Below are positions 53,117 to 63,610 of a DNA stretch of 64,000 nucleotides, in pieces. The notes beneath the pieces were generated by a model that saw only the letters and a list, made by a program, of their open reading frames with translations, ran no database searches and had not been told where the DNA came from. Each line of letters opens with the position of its first letter. The first letter of the stretch is position 1. Source of the stretch: Rossellomorea pakistanensis (lineage in GTDB: Bacteria > Bacillota > Bacilli > Bacillales > Bacillaceae_B); NCBI RefSeq assembly GCF_016908495.1, contig NZ_JAFBDZ010000001.1, positions 744,001-808,000 on the forward strand, read 5' to 3'. Made by a program: the position numbers and the translations under genes.

Positions 53117-53275
53117 TTAAGCTGTTTTCGTAAACATTTTTGTTGTAAGAGTAAGTTGTTTGCAGCGAAAGGATGCTCGCTTTTCGCGGGGCGAGCGGTA
53201 GGCCTTACTCCCGCTTAGGTTTCACCTGTCCCGCTTCTCCTGCAGGAGTCTCGAACCTGCAACTTAAGACCAACC
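53117..53275. repeat. Repeat family B, copy 1 (minus orientation)
   Basis: Read on the minus strand it is GAGACTCCTGCAGGAGAAGC, then GGGACAGGTG, then GCCCCGCGAAAAGCGAGCAT, and ends TTTACGAAAACAGCTT. It matches the plus-strand copy at 57173-57415 in order and wording. It is strikingly GC-rich in an AT-rich region. Elements like this are common in Bacillaceae genomes. The rest of 52928-53403 shows no gene. Confidence 0.75.
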
Positions 53276-53403
53276 TTTTCACAAAAATTTATGCTCTTAA
53301 AAAACAACAATCTCAAAAGAGCCTTAAATTAAAAAGAGTAATCAAAATCATTGAAGATTTCGATTACCCATTAATTCGAATGACTATCCATTTATCTAGA
53401 AAT

Positions 53404-54174
53404 CTAAAATCCTTGTATCTTCATACCTCCATCTACAAAAAGGGTTTGACCACTAACATAATTGCCTGCATCCGAGGCTAGAAATACTGCTGGTCCTACT
53501 AGCTCCGGTAATTCACCGATTCTCTTTAATGGTGTAACAGCTAAAATATCATTCACGTATTCTTCGTCTTTTAACAAGCTTTCTGTAAGCGGCGTACGAA
53601 AATACCAAGGACCAATACTGTTAACATTTATATTATACTTCCCCCATTCAAGGGCTAAAACTTTCGTCATTTGAATCAATGCAGCTTTTGTTGCGGCATA
53701 TACGACACCAGTTCTTAGCGCTACATGCCCTGCAACAGAAGCAATGGTAATGATTTTTCCACTTTCCTGTTCTTTAAAATGTTTTCCTACTTCCTGACTG
53801 ATCATAAAGGCAGATTTCAAATTAGTATCCATTATTTTTTGCCATTCATCGTCAGTCACCTCTAATGCTTGTGAACGAATATTCATCCCAGCATTATTGA
53901 CTAAAATGTCTATTTTACCGAAGGTTTTTATGACCTCTTCAACGGATTCGGTAATTTCCATCCGTGATGTTATATCTGTTGGAAGAACATACGCTTTTCT
54001 CCCTTTATTATGTATATGGCAAGCTGTTTCCTCCAAGTCCTCTTTTGTACGCGCCAAAAGGGCTACATCTGCTCCGGCTTCTGCCATTCCAATTGCTATC
54101 GCTCTACCAATTCCCCTGCCAGCTCCTGTTACAACAATGACTTTATTTTTAAGTGAAAAAGATGGTAAATACAA
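53404..54174 (-). CDS. Short-chain dehydrogenase/reductase
   Basis: This 256-residue NAD(P)-binding SDR has TGAGRGIG (16-23), DILVNNAGMNIR, the catalytic Ser (IASVAGH) and YxxxK (YAATK), and a C-terminal DGG. The group resembles gluconate 5-dehydrogenase/3-oxoacyl-ACP reductase-like enzymes; the substrate is open. The best start is TTG 54174 (YLPSFSLKNK), with GGAG 8 nt upstream; the upstream ATG at 54204 would put that site inside the gene. Confidence 0.88.
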   Translation of the reverse strand: MYLPSFSLKNKVIVVTGAGRGIGRAIAIGMAEAGADVALLARTKEDLEETACHIHNKGRKAYVLPTDITSRMEITESVEEVIKTFGKIDILVNNAGMNIRSQALEVTDDEWQKIMDTNLKSAFMISQEVGKHFKEQESGKIITIASVAGHVALRTGVVYAATKAALIQMTKVLALEWGKYNINVNSIGPWYFRTPLTESLLKDEEYVNDILAVTPLKRIGELPELVGPAVFLASDAGNYVSGQTLFVDGGMKIQGF

Positions 54175-54214
54175 TGTGAACTCTCCTTTATTATTTTCTG
54201 CCAAATAACTCTCT

Positions 54215-54352
54215 TCATTCTTCTTCCTTTTTAATCTTCGTTTGAAAATATTTATGAAATACTATTTTCTGTTCAACTGGTAAATGACACCCATCACAAA
54301 TACCTGCTATTTCAAATAACCTTTGACATTTTTCACAATAATATCTTTCCAA
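54215..54352 (-). CDS. Tiny zinc-ribbon-like protein (CxxC...CxxC)
   Basis: This 45-residue frame begins with TTG 54352 (ERYYCEKCQRLFEIAGICDG), has C6xxC9 and C19xxC22, and ends KKEEE. Such pairs usually hold a zinc. GGGAG lies about 10 nt before the TTG. It ends 40 bp before the SDR start. The pattern is not likely to be chance but the TTG start and lack of a known family keep confidence moderate. Confidence 0.5.
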   Translation of the reverse strand: MERYYCEKCQRLFEIAGICDGCHLPVEQKIVFHKYFQTKIKKEEE

Positions 54353-54473
54353 TTGATTTCATCTCCCAAAAATAGTCCTATATGCTATTCTATGATAATG
54401 AAAATCAGATGGTGATAGGACTTAAAAACAAAGTCTGCATAACTTCTTGAACATTCAAGTTAATGCTGAACCC

Positions 54474-54707
54474 TTACCGTTCCATCTTTTCTTTACAAAT
54501 TCGTTTCATTTCTTCAAGGGGATCATCACTTTCTAATTCAATCCAAGAAGTTTGAATGTCTAAGGCTCGTTCATAAGCAATCCCATAGTATTCATTTTTG
54601 TTTTGAGCAATTTTCACTTCCCAATTCCACTTATTCCCTTTATAGTTTTTCACTTTTGATTCTCTTTCTATCTGTATCAAAAACTCCTCTATTTTTAATA
54701 TATTCAT
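54474..54707 (-). CDS. Small uncharacterised protein
   Basis: This 77-residue protein begins MNILKIEEFLIQIERESKVK and has a Trp-rich centre (KWNWEV, TSWIELE). It ends EEMKRICKEKMER. AAGGAG lies 8 nt before the ATG, a strong start. No cysteine motif, no membrane segment. I do not recognise the family. Confidence 0.6.
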   Translation of the reverse strand: MNILKIEEFLIQIERESKVKNYKGNKWNWEVKIAQNKNEYYGIAYERALDIQTSWIELESDDPLEEMKRICKEKMER

Positions 54708-54794
54708 GCTTCCACTCCTTTCTCTTTATCCATTTGCTTCTACACATATAAAAAATTTCCTGCTCCCTTTGAAATATTGATCATAAAATCATAC

Positions 54795-54830
54795 AAAAAC
54801 GCTTGGAAATTTAAATTTCCAAGCGTTTTT
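54795..54830 (-). terminator. Perfect palindromic terminator after pbuX
   Basis: AAAAACGCTTGGAAATTT is the exact reverse complement of AAATTTCCAAGCGTTTTT, giving a 36-bp perfect palindrome that acts in both directions. It lies 67 bp after the pbuX stop. Confidence 0.85.
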
Positions 54831-54897
54831 GTGGTTATATTCATCGTAACATTGTTGAAGTAATGGGTCTGTCACTCGATTACGTCACAACTGACCA

Positions 54898-56992
<2,095 letters not shown>

Positions 56993-57172
56993 AATGATAT
57001 TAATGAAATTTTATTTTAGTATAACAGTATTTCTCATTAATGCAAGTTAAAAATGTTATTTATCCGAACAGAAAACAAAAAAGTCATTAATTTGTTCGTA
57101 TTTTTCATTTATTTTCAAAAAAGAATATTTTGTGGATTACAGATTATGAAGAGGATAAGTTTTTTATATTAA

Positions 57173-57415
57173 AAGGCTCCTTTTTAAAAGATTGTTGTTT
57201 TATTAATAGAGTTTGTAATAGCAATCCACCTTTTAAAAAGTTGATTGTAGCGGAAGGTGCGGGACTCCTGTGGGAGCAGCGGGACAGGTAGACCCCACAG
57301 GCGCAGAACGTCGAGGAGGCTCACCGTCCGCCTCGCGGAAAGCGAGCACCCTTTCGCCCTAATCAACCACTACTCTTTATTGAAAAATAGCAACAAAGTG
57401 TACGAAAACAGCCTA
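57173..57415. repeat. Repeat family B, copy 2 (plus orientation), with inverted ends
   Basis: This element is about 243 bp, from AGGCTCCTTTTTAAAAGATT at the left to GTGTACGAAAACAGCCT at the right, which are diverged inverted ends. The GC-rich middle has GCGGGACTCCTGTGGGAGCA, GCGGGACAGG and GCCTCGCGGAAAGCGAGC. It is non-coding and looks like a small non-autonomous element. Confidence 0.75.
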
Positions 57416-57418
57416 ATA

Positions 57419-57463
57419 AAAAACTGACTCTAAATCATCTCAGCAATGTTTAGAGTCAGCCTT
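57419..57463 (-). terminator. Terminator of ypwA
   Basis: Minus-strand CTGACTCTAAACATTGCTGAG folds with the following ATTTAGAGTCAG, and TTTTTTATTAG follows. It lies 24 bp after the ypwA stop. Confidence 0.85.
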
Positions 57464-57486
57464 ATAAATATCTGTTTATAAATTAA

Positions 57487-58998
57487 CTAGAGTTTATAAA
57501 CTCCTTTATATTTCTCTGTTAAGTATTGAATGAGATAAGACGCATTAAGTCCTTCTCCTGTTACTTCCTTTAGAATTTCAAGAGGCTTTTTCATTTTCCC
57601 CCATTGATGAACATGATTTGTTAACCATTCTTGAATAGGTTTTAGATTTCCTGCTCTTAAAAGTTCGTCAAAGTTTGGTAGATCCTCTAACATTTTGACT
57701 TTAAATTGAGCCGCATACATGTATCCTAATGCATAGGAAGGGAAGTAACCGAAGCTTCCGCCAGACCAATGTACATCTTGAAGTACACCTTTAGCATCAT
57801 TTTCAGGTCTAACACCTAAATATTCTTCATATTTATCATTCCAAATTTGAGGTAGATCCTTAACTTCAATTTCGCCATTAAATAGACCCTTTTCAATTTC
57901 ATAGCGAATGATGATATGAAGGGCGTATGTTAATTCATCTGCTTCAATTCTGATAAGAGATGGTTTTGATTCATTAATAGCTCGATAAAAATCTCCCAGC
58001 TCGATATGATCAAATTGCCCATCAGAATATTTTTTCAACAATCTATAATTTTTTTCCCAGAAAGCATAGTTCCGGCCAACAAAATTTTCATAGAATAGCG
58101 ATTGTGATTCATGAATCCCCATAGATGTTCCTGTACAGAGAGGTGTGCCTATTAACTCTTCTGAAATATTTTGCTCATAAAGGGCATGGCCCCCCTCGTG
58201 AATTGTACCGAATACAGCCGTTCTCCAATCACTCTCATCGTATTTTGTTGTTACACGAACATCTCCAGGATTTAATCCAATGGCAAAAGGATGGACAGTT
58301 TCATCAAGTCTCCCTGACTTAAAGTCATATCCCATTTGCTCTAAAATAGTTAAACTAAACTGCTTTTGTTTTTCTTTTGGGAAATGCTGAAACAGATAAT
58401 CGGTCGTTGGCTTGTGAGATGATTCATTAATTCTATGTACCAGTGGAACGATATGGTCTCTCAGCTCTCCAAATACCCGATCTAATATTTCAACTGTTAC
58501 GCCAGGCTCATAGATATCGAGCAGTGTATTATATTTATTTCCTTCATATCCCCAATACGTAATAAATCTTTTATTAAACTCTACTATCTTCTCAAGGTAT
58601 GGTTGGAATCGTTCAAAATTCGATGCTTCTTTGGCTTCCTCCCATACACTCTCTGCTTTAGATTGAAGAACAACATATTCCTTGTATTCTTCAGCAGGGA
58701 TTTTTTTATTACGTTCATAGTTCTTTTGACATTCTTCTAAAATTTTCACTACAGTAAGAGATAATTGATCTTTATGTGAGGATAACTTCGCTATGTATGC
58801 TGCCATTTCGCTAGAAGTTGACATTTGGAACACTTCAGATGAAAGCATACCAATAACCTCGGAACGCTGTTCAACACCATTTTTAGGTGCTCCTGTTCTT
58901 AAATCCCAAAATATCAGTCCAAGTGCCTCATTGTAGGCAGACATTTTCTTTACATAATCTAAAAAATCATCTTCTAATTCTTTTATGTTGTCAGACAT
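57487..58998 (-). CDS. ypwA: M32 family metallocarboxypeptidase YpwA
   Basis: This 503-residue thermostable-carboxypeptidase-type enzyme (Taq family) has the zinc motif HEGGH (TIHEGGHALYEQN, about 263-267) and the downstream IRIEADELTY block. It removes C-terminal residues from peptides in the cytoplasm. I start at ATG 58998 (MSDNIKELEDD), with GGGGGG upstream; the longer frame is non-homologous. Family B repeat and terminator lie downstream. Confidence 0.95.
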   Translation of the reverse strand: MSDNIKELEDDFLDYVKKMSAYNEALGLIFWDLRTGAPKNGVEQRSEVIGMLSSEVFQMSTSSEMAAYIAKLSSHKDQLSLTVVKILEECQKNYERNKKIPAEEYKEYVVLQSKAESVWEEAKEASNFERFQPYLEKIVEFNKRFITYWGYEGNKYNTLLDIYEPGVTVEILDRVFGELRDHIVPLVHRINESSHKPTTDYLFQHFPKEKQKQFSLTILEQMGYDFKSGRLDETVHPFAIGLNPGDVRVTTKYDESDWRTAVFGTIHEGGHALYEQNISEELIGTPLCTGTSMGIHESQSLFYENFVGRNYAFWEKNYRLLKKYSDGQFDHIELGDFYRAINESKPSLIRIEADELTYALHIIIRYEIEKGLFNGEIEVKDLPQIWNDKYEEYLGVRPENDAKGVLQDVHWSGGSFGYFPSYALGYMYAAQFKVKMLEDLPNFDELLRAGNLKPIQEWLTNHVHQWGKMKKPLEILKEVTGEGLNASYLIQYLTEKYKGVYKL

Positions 58999-59152
58999 CA
59001 AAATTCCCCCCTTAATATGGTAATAACCATTTAATTTTATCATATTTTTCAGAATTTTAGTATTAAAATGACTTTACTATCCATGGTTTATGTCCTAATC
59101 GTTTCTTATGGATAAAGCACATCATTAAAATTTTTATATGATTCCAAACAAA

Positions 59153-59190
59153 AACAGACCAATCTAGATAACTAGCTGGTCTGTTTTTAG
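59153..59190. terminator. Terminator downstream of ypvA
   Basis: AAAAACAGACCA pairs with TGGTCTGTTTTT around a 14-nt loop. It lies 20 bp beyond the ypvA stop and would work in both directions. Confidence 0.85.
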
Positions 59191-59210
59191 AAGGTAATTA
59201 ATATTATTAC

Positions 59211-61112
59211 TTATTGAGCTTTTACTGGTAAAATTTCTTCAATAGAAGAAAGAAGTTGACTTTCATCTTGATTTACTAATAAATGTACTGTTCCTTGATC
59301 CTCATGGGTACGAATTAAACGACCGATTCCCTGTCTAAGTCTTAAAAGCATATAGGGTAAATCCACCTCTTGAAATGGATCGGCACTATGTCGTCGCTTT
59401 GCATCAAAAACAGGATCTGAAGGTGGAAAAGGTAAATCAAAAATAATGACTTGCGACAAAGAGTCTCCTGGAATATCGAGTCCTTCCCATAAATGATAAG
59501 AGCAAAGGACGGATTGAACATCGTTTTGGAACTTTTCTACCGTAACACTAATCTCTTCGTCTCCTTCAAAATAAAGATTAAATGGCGGTTTTTTGTCTAT
59601 CATTTGATTCCGAAATGAATCCATTGATTTTTTACTGGAGAATAATATAAGACTTTTGCCATTCATATTCATTAATTGTTGATAAGTATGTTCATACTTT
59701 TCATGATCAGTCAATGTAGGTATTGAGATTTTCATTTTTTGTTCATAATCAAAAGGTGATTCTACTGAAAATGAATCGAATGATTCAATTCCTAGACTAT
59801 TTGAAAGATATTGAAATTCACCTTTTGTTGAAAGAGTAGCTGAAGAAAAAATAAAAGGTACATTCTGATTAAATACCTGTGATTTTAAGATGTCCTCTAC
59901 TAGACGAGGCATAATGACTAGGGTTCCATCTCCTGTAGTTTCTAACCATTGTATACCCTTTTGATCCTCGTTAAATAGTTTAAGTGAGAAAAGCATTTGC
60001 TCTAAATATTCCTCAACTATTTTCAATTGATACTCATCGACAACGTATAGCTCTGCTTCAAACACTAATTCTTCTGTCAGTTTTTCAATTAATGAAACCA
60101 ATTTCTTCCCAAGCTTTGTTGAACGTTCAGATTTATGAACGTTTTTTCTATAGGATTCATTTTTCGTTTCGGCTGAGTTGCCTAGCTCCTGAAACCAAAT
60201 ATCGTTTTGTCGTAAGACGTCTTCCATCAGTGTTAATGTCTTCTCTCTCATTTCAGAATGACTAAACCTTTCAAGCAAAATTTCCAATGAATTTTTTTGA
60301 ATTCGATAAGTAAGCGCTTTTTGAGCAGCAAATTCAAGTAAATGTCCTTCATCAAAGATTACAGAGCTTGCTTCTGGAAGTAAAGGAAGCTGTCCTTCTC
60401 TCGTTCTTGATTCTTTAGTCCAAATATGTTCCATATAAAAATCATGAGAACATACAATCAGATCCTCTGAGTGCCTATAGTGATCTCTAGATAATGTTTG
60501 TCCACAGCGATGTCGTTTTGAACAAGAGAAGCAGTCTTGAAGGCTATCCCAACCAATCTTCTCCCATTCACTATCAGTGAGATGACTATATTCTTTTCGG
60601 TCCCCATAAGAATGATATTTTTTTAATGATTGAGGGGACTCAACAAAATCGGGAAGAGATTGATGTACATCAAAATACTTCTCATCCGAAGAAATTTCAG
60701 CATCCAATTTTTGTAAACATAAGTATTGATCTCTCGATTTTGCTAAACGTACATCAATGGATAAACCCAGTGCATGTTCAAGCTTTTCAATATCCCCGCC
60801 TTTTTTGACGAGCTGCTCTATTAAGGTTTCATCCGCACAGGCAATGACAGCAGGCTTTCCAGTATATCTTGCATAAGCAAGAGCATATAGTAGATATACA
60901 AATGTCTTCCCAGTACCGACTCCTGCCTCCGCAAACATTACTTTTTTATTTTTATAAGAATTGGTTAATTGAAAAGCCATAAAAATTTGCTCGTCCCTTA
61001 AATCAAAGCCCTTTTCCGGTAAAATGTCATAAAATACATCTCCGATCCAGTCATTTAAAGCCTCGTAAAAGGTCTGCTCTCTTGATAATGCAAACGGTAA
61101 TTTCCCCCTCAT
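59211..61112 (-). CDS. ypvA: DinG-type superfamily 2 helicase YpvA
   Basis: This 633-residue XPD/DinG-like helicase has Walker A EAGVGTGKTF (about 61-70), DEGH as the DEAH box (IFDEGHLLE), four cysteines for an iron-sulfur cluster (CLQK..., CFSCSKRHRCG) and the C-terminal motif VI-like QGIGRLIRTHEDQG. It unwinds DNA with 5'-3' polarity by analogy, in repair. In B. subtilis it is ypvA beside ypwA. The exonuclease domain of DinG is absent. Confidence 0.9.
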   Translation of the reverse strand: MRGKLPFALSREQTFYEALNDWIGDVFYDILPEKGFDLRDEQIFMAFQLTNSYKNKKVMFAEAGVGTGKTFVYLLYALAYARYTGKPAVIACADETLIEQLVKKGGDIEKLEHALGLSIDVRLAKSRDQYLCLQKLDAEISSDEKYFDVHQSLPDFVESPQSLKKYHSYGDRKEYSHLTDSEWEKIGWDSLQDCFSCSKRHRCGQTLSRDHYRHSEDLIVCSHDFYMEHIWTKESRTREGQLPLLPEASSVIFDEGHLLEFAAQKALTYRIQKNSLEILLERFSHSEMREKTLTLMEDVLRQNDIWFQELGNSAETKNESYRKNVHKSERSTKLGKKLVSLIEKLTEELVFEAELYVVDEYQLKIVEEYLEQMLFSLKLFNEDQKGIQWLETTGDGTLVIMPRLVEDILKSQVFNQNVPFIFSSATLSTKGEFQYLSNSLGIESFDSFSVESPFDYEQKMKISIPTLTDHEKYEHTYQQLMNMNGKSLILFSSKKSMDSFRNQMIDKKPPFNLYFEGDEEISVTVEKFQNDVQSVLCSYHLWEGLDIPGDSLSQVIIFDLPFPPSDPVFDAKRRHSADPFQEVDLPYMLLRLRQGIGRLIRTHEDQGTVHLLVNQDESQLLSSIEEILPVKAQ

Positions 61113-61219
61113 GGGAACCCTCCCTATCTATCTTCTAATACAATAAGACTACTTTACATGTAAACACGCTTTATGAAAAGACTAAATTTATTATTGAATT
61201 TATGGTATCATAACATTAG

Positions 61220-61252
61220 AAAACGCAAGCGGTTTAGCCGCTTGCGTTTTTT
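61220..61252. terminator. Terminator after the small gene at 61274
   Basis: AAAACGCAAGCGG pairs with CCGCTTGCGTTTT around TTTAG, with A and T runs on the two sides. It closes the minus-strand unit ending at 61274 and isolates ypvA. Confidence 0.85.
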
Positions 61253-61273
61253 ATTTGTTTTTCTTAGATGCCT

Positions 61274-61456
61274 TTAATAATTCCAATCTTTCTTACCAAG
61301 TAATTCGAAAGCTAACGCATTCGCCAACTCTTCTTTTGCGTAATTCAAATCCATAACCGCCCTTTGAAAAGAGGGTTCCATATGGTTATTTAATGTTGTT
61401 AGAGTCGTTTCTATCGCTTTTGAGATTTTAGTGTAATCAATATGAGTTTGATACAT
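61274..61456 (-). CDS. Small uncharacterised helical protein
   Basis: This 60-residue protein begins MYQTHIDYTKISKAIETTLT and ends LLGKKDWNY. It is predicted all-helical and close to neutral. I start at ATG 61456, with GAGGAG 9 nt upstream. It lies 64 bp after the methyltransferase gene. Small genes sit in the same place in relatives, but I cannot name the family. Confidence 0.6.
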   Translation of the reverse strand: MYQTHIDYTKISKAIETTLTTLNNHMEPSFQRAVMDLNYAKEELANALAFELLGKKDWNY

Positions 61457-61520
61457 GTCAAACCACTCCTCTTCCATAGATAAAATTATTATACGCATGA
61501 AAGAAAAGTGATATTCTTAC

Positions 61521-62660
61521 TTAATTGTTTCTAGGTGGTCTCGGACCCCAATATTGATAGAAATCTGTTCTAATGAAACCATTGAAGAGCTTTCGCTTTT
61601 TTGTCGCTTTCTTCCCATAAAAGTTCTCGAAGCCCTCATGAGAGGTCATAATGTAGACGGACCAAGTTTCAAGACTTCCAAAAGTATTCCCCATATCCTG
61701 ATACATTTTTTCCACTTGCTTTTGATCTCCAAGTCTTTCCCCGTAAGGAGGGTTTCCAATAATAACACCATAGTTTTTATCTGAATGAAAGTCCTTTACT
61801 TGCATTTGTTTAAATTGGATTAAATCACCAAACCCAGCTTCAAATGCATTGGTTTTTGATATTTCTATCATACGATGGTCAATATCAGTACCAATGATTT
61901 CAAGAGGCTGGTCATAGTCAGCTAAATCTTCCGCTTCTATTCGTGCTTCTTCCCAAATCGTTTCACTCATCCATGGCCATTCTTCTGAAAGAAACTCTCT
62001 ATTGAAACCAGGTGCAATATTTTGACCAATGAGTGCTGCCTCAATGGGAATGGTACCCGAACCACAAAATGGATCAACCAATGGTCGATCCGGATTCCAA
62101 ACCGATAACTGAATTAGTGCTGCTGCTAACGTTTCTTTTAGTGGTGCTTCCCCTTGTCCCGCACGATACCCTCTTTTATGGAGCCCGGCACCGCTAGTAT
62201 CCAACGTGATACTGGCAATATCTTTATGCAGCGCGACTTCAATTTTGAAAATTGCCCCTGTTTCATCCAACCAATTAGATACTTTGTAGGATGATTTTAA
62301 TTTTTCAACAATGGCTTTTTTTACAATTGACTGACAGTCTGACACACTAAATAATTTTGATTTTACCGATTTCCCCTGAACTGGGAATTGAGCATCTACC
62401 GGAAGATATTTTTCCCATTGAATGGCTTTTGTTCCTTCAAAAAGCTGATCAAATGTTAATGCTTTAAATTCTCCAACTAGGATTTTCACACGGTCAGCAG
62501 TTCGAAGCCAAAGATTTGCTCTTGCAATGGCCTTTTCATCACCTTGAAACCTTACCTTTCCATTTTCTACAGTACATTCATATCCTAGTTCTCTAACTTC
62601 TTTCGCTACAAGTGACTCTAACCCCATTGCCGCCGTTGCGATTAATGTATACTCTGCCAT
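61521..62660 (-). CDS. ypsC: THUMP-domain rRNA methyltransferase (YpsC/RlmL-type)
   Basis: This 379-residue protein has an N-terminal THUMP RNA-binding domain (about 55-160) and a class I methyltransferase domain with FCGSGTIPIEAAL (motif I) and the N-methyltransferase motif NPPYGER. The family makes m2G in 23S rRNA (RlmL/YcbY-like). I start at ATG 62660 (MAEYTLIATAAMG), with AAGGTG upstream; the longer frame runs back through the rnpB 3' end and is not used. Neighbour of rnpB and gpsB as in B. subtilis. Confidence 0.93.
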   Translation of the reverse strand: MAEYTLIATAAMGLESLVAKEVRELGYECTVENGKVRFQGDEKAIARANLWLRTADRVKILVGEFKALTFDQLFEGTKAIQWEKYLPVDAQFPVQGKSVKSKLFSVSDCQSIVKKAIVEKLKSSYKVSNWLDETGAIFKIEVALHKDIASITLDTSGAGLHKRGYRAGQGEAPLKETLAAALIQLSVWNPDRPLVDPFCGSGTIPIEAALIGQNIAPGFNREFLSEEWPWMSETIWEEARIEAEDLADYDQPLEIIGTDIDHRMIEISKTNAFEAGFGDLIQFKQMQVKDFHSDKNYGVIIGNPPYGERLGDQKQVEKMYQDMGNTFGSLETWSVYIMTSHEGFENFYGKKATKKRKLFNGFIRTDFYQYWGPRPPRNN

Positions 62661-62719
62661 ATTTTCACACCTTTTTTTGTCATACCCATAAGTATTGACG
62701 TAAATTAATATATGTAAAA

Positions 62720-62754
62720 TAATAAAAGCTCTCCTTATTATACAGGAGAGCGAA
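62720..62754 (-). terminator. Terminator of rnpB
   Basis: Minus-strand GCTCTCCTGTATAATAAGGA closes with GAGAGC and is followed by TTTTATTATTTT. It lies 20 bp after the mature 3' end of rnpB. Confidence 0.85.
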
Positions 62755-62772
62755 CATTTAATATAAATCCCC

Positions 62773-63180
62773 GTTAAAAGCGTTCTGTAAGCCATGTTTT
62801 GTACCATCGTACTACAAGCGATAGGGATATCTCGTACTCCGGTGGTAATCATCTATCTACAAGAATCGAAATCCTTGTCCTTCTTTTCGTTCAATTCCTC
62901 CAAGAAGGTGCCCCTACCTAATTTGGGTTTCTCGCTCGTGGGGTTTACCTCGTTCCACCCTTGTCATTTCTTTCAAGGCTCCGTCACTGTGGCACTTTCA
63001 AGGTAGTAACACCATATCACAAGGACTTAGGTGCGTTCCCTGCCGTCACTCGGAGATATCCTCTCGAGTGCCCTAGCTTATGAATTGGCTAGGCACGAAC
63101 ACTACGGGCATCTCAGCACCGTGCGAGCATGGACTTTCCTCTACAACAAATGTTGCAGCGATTACCTAAACGCTATTAAC
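62773..63180 (-). ncRNA. rnpB: RNase P RNA, Bacillus (type B)
   Basis: This is the catalytic RNA of RNase P, which matures tRNA 5' ends. On the minus strand, the 5' end GTTAATAGCGTTTAGGTAAT pairs with the 3' end AACGCTTTTAAC (P1). The conserved core GAGGAAAGTCCATGCTCGCA and the word ACAGTGACG, plus AGTACGA near the 3' end, are as in B. subtilis rnpB; total length about 408 nt. It is flanked by gpsB and ypsC, the same order as in B. subtilis. Ends are estimated from P1 pairing. Confidence 0.97.
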
Positions 63181-63251
63181 AATGTATCCAAAAAACAATT
63201 ATAGATGATTGGAATTAAATTTTCAAGTAGTACTTTTCACCAGTTCTGCCA

Positions 63252-63551
63252 TCATTCGTATAATTTGCTTCCAAACACATGCTTTTCAAGATTCGATAGT
63301 CTTTTTAAGATATCAAAATTCGTCGTACCAGATTGTGGTGATGGAGTTCTTCTCCCTGCTTCCTCCAACTGCTTTTTCAACCTAAGATTTTCTTGTTGAA
63401 GATCTTCAATTGCCTGATGAAATGTTTCATAATCTTTTATAATCAAATCTAAGAACTTATCTACATCTTCTGGTTTATACCCACGCATGCCTGATTTAAA
63501 TTCTTTTTCTAAAATATCTTTAGCCGTTAATTTTACTTTATCAGATATCAT
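63252..63551 (-). CDS. gpsB: Cell-division regulator GpsB
   Basis: This 99-residue DivIVA-like coiled-coil protein begins [20 protein letters not shown], with the membrane-binding loop [15 protein letters not shown], then a coiled coil, a linker (RRTPSPQSG) and a C-terminal trimer helix ([14 protein letters not shown]). It shuttles class A penicillin-binding proteins between division site and side wall. In B. subtilis it sits beside ypsA and rnpB. Confidence 0.97.
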   Translation of the reverse strand: MISDKVKLTAKDILEKEFKSGMRGYKPEDVDKFLDLIIKDYETFHQAIEDLQQENLRLKKQLEEAGRRTPSPQSGTTNFDILKRLSNLEKHVFGSKLYE

Positions 63552-63610
63552 ATTTTCACCTCAGAGTTCACCTTACATCAATATTATTTTTTCAAAAAAT
63601 AGGATGTTTG

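Noticed and set aside
62661..62852. N-terminal extension of the YpsC methyltransferase
   Set aside because: The extra 64 codons read through the rnpB 3' end and its terminator; family homology starts at MAEYTL.
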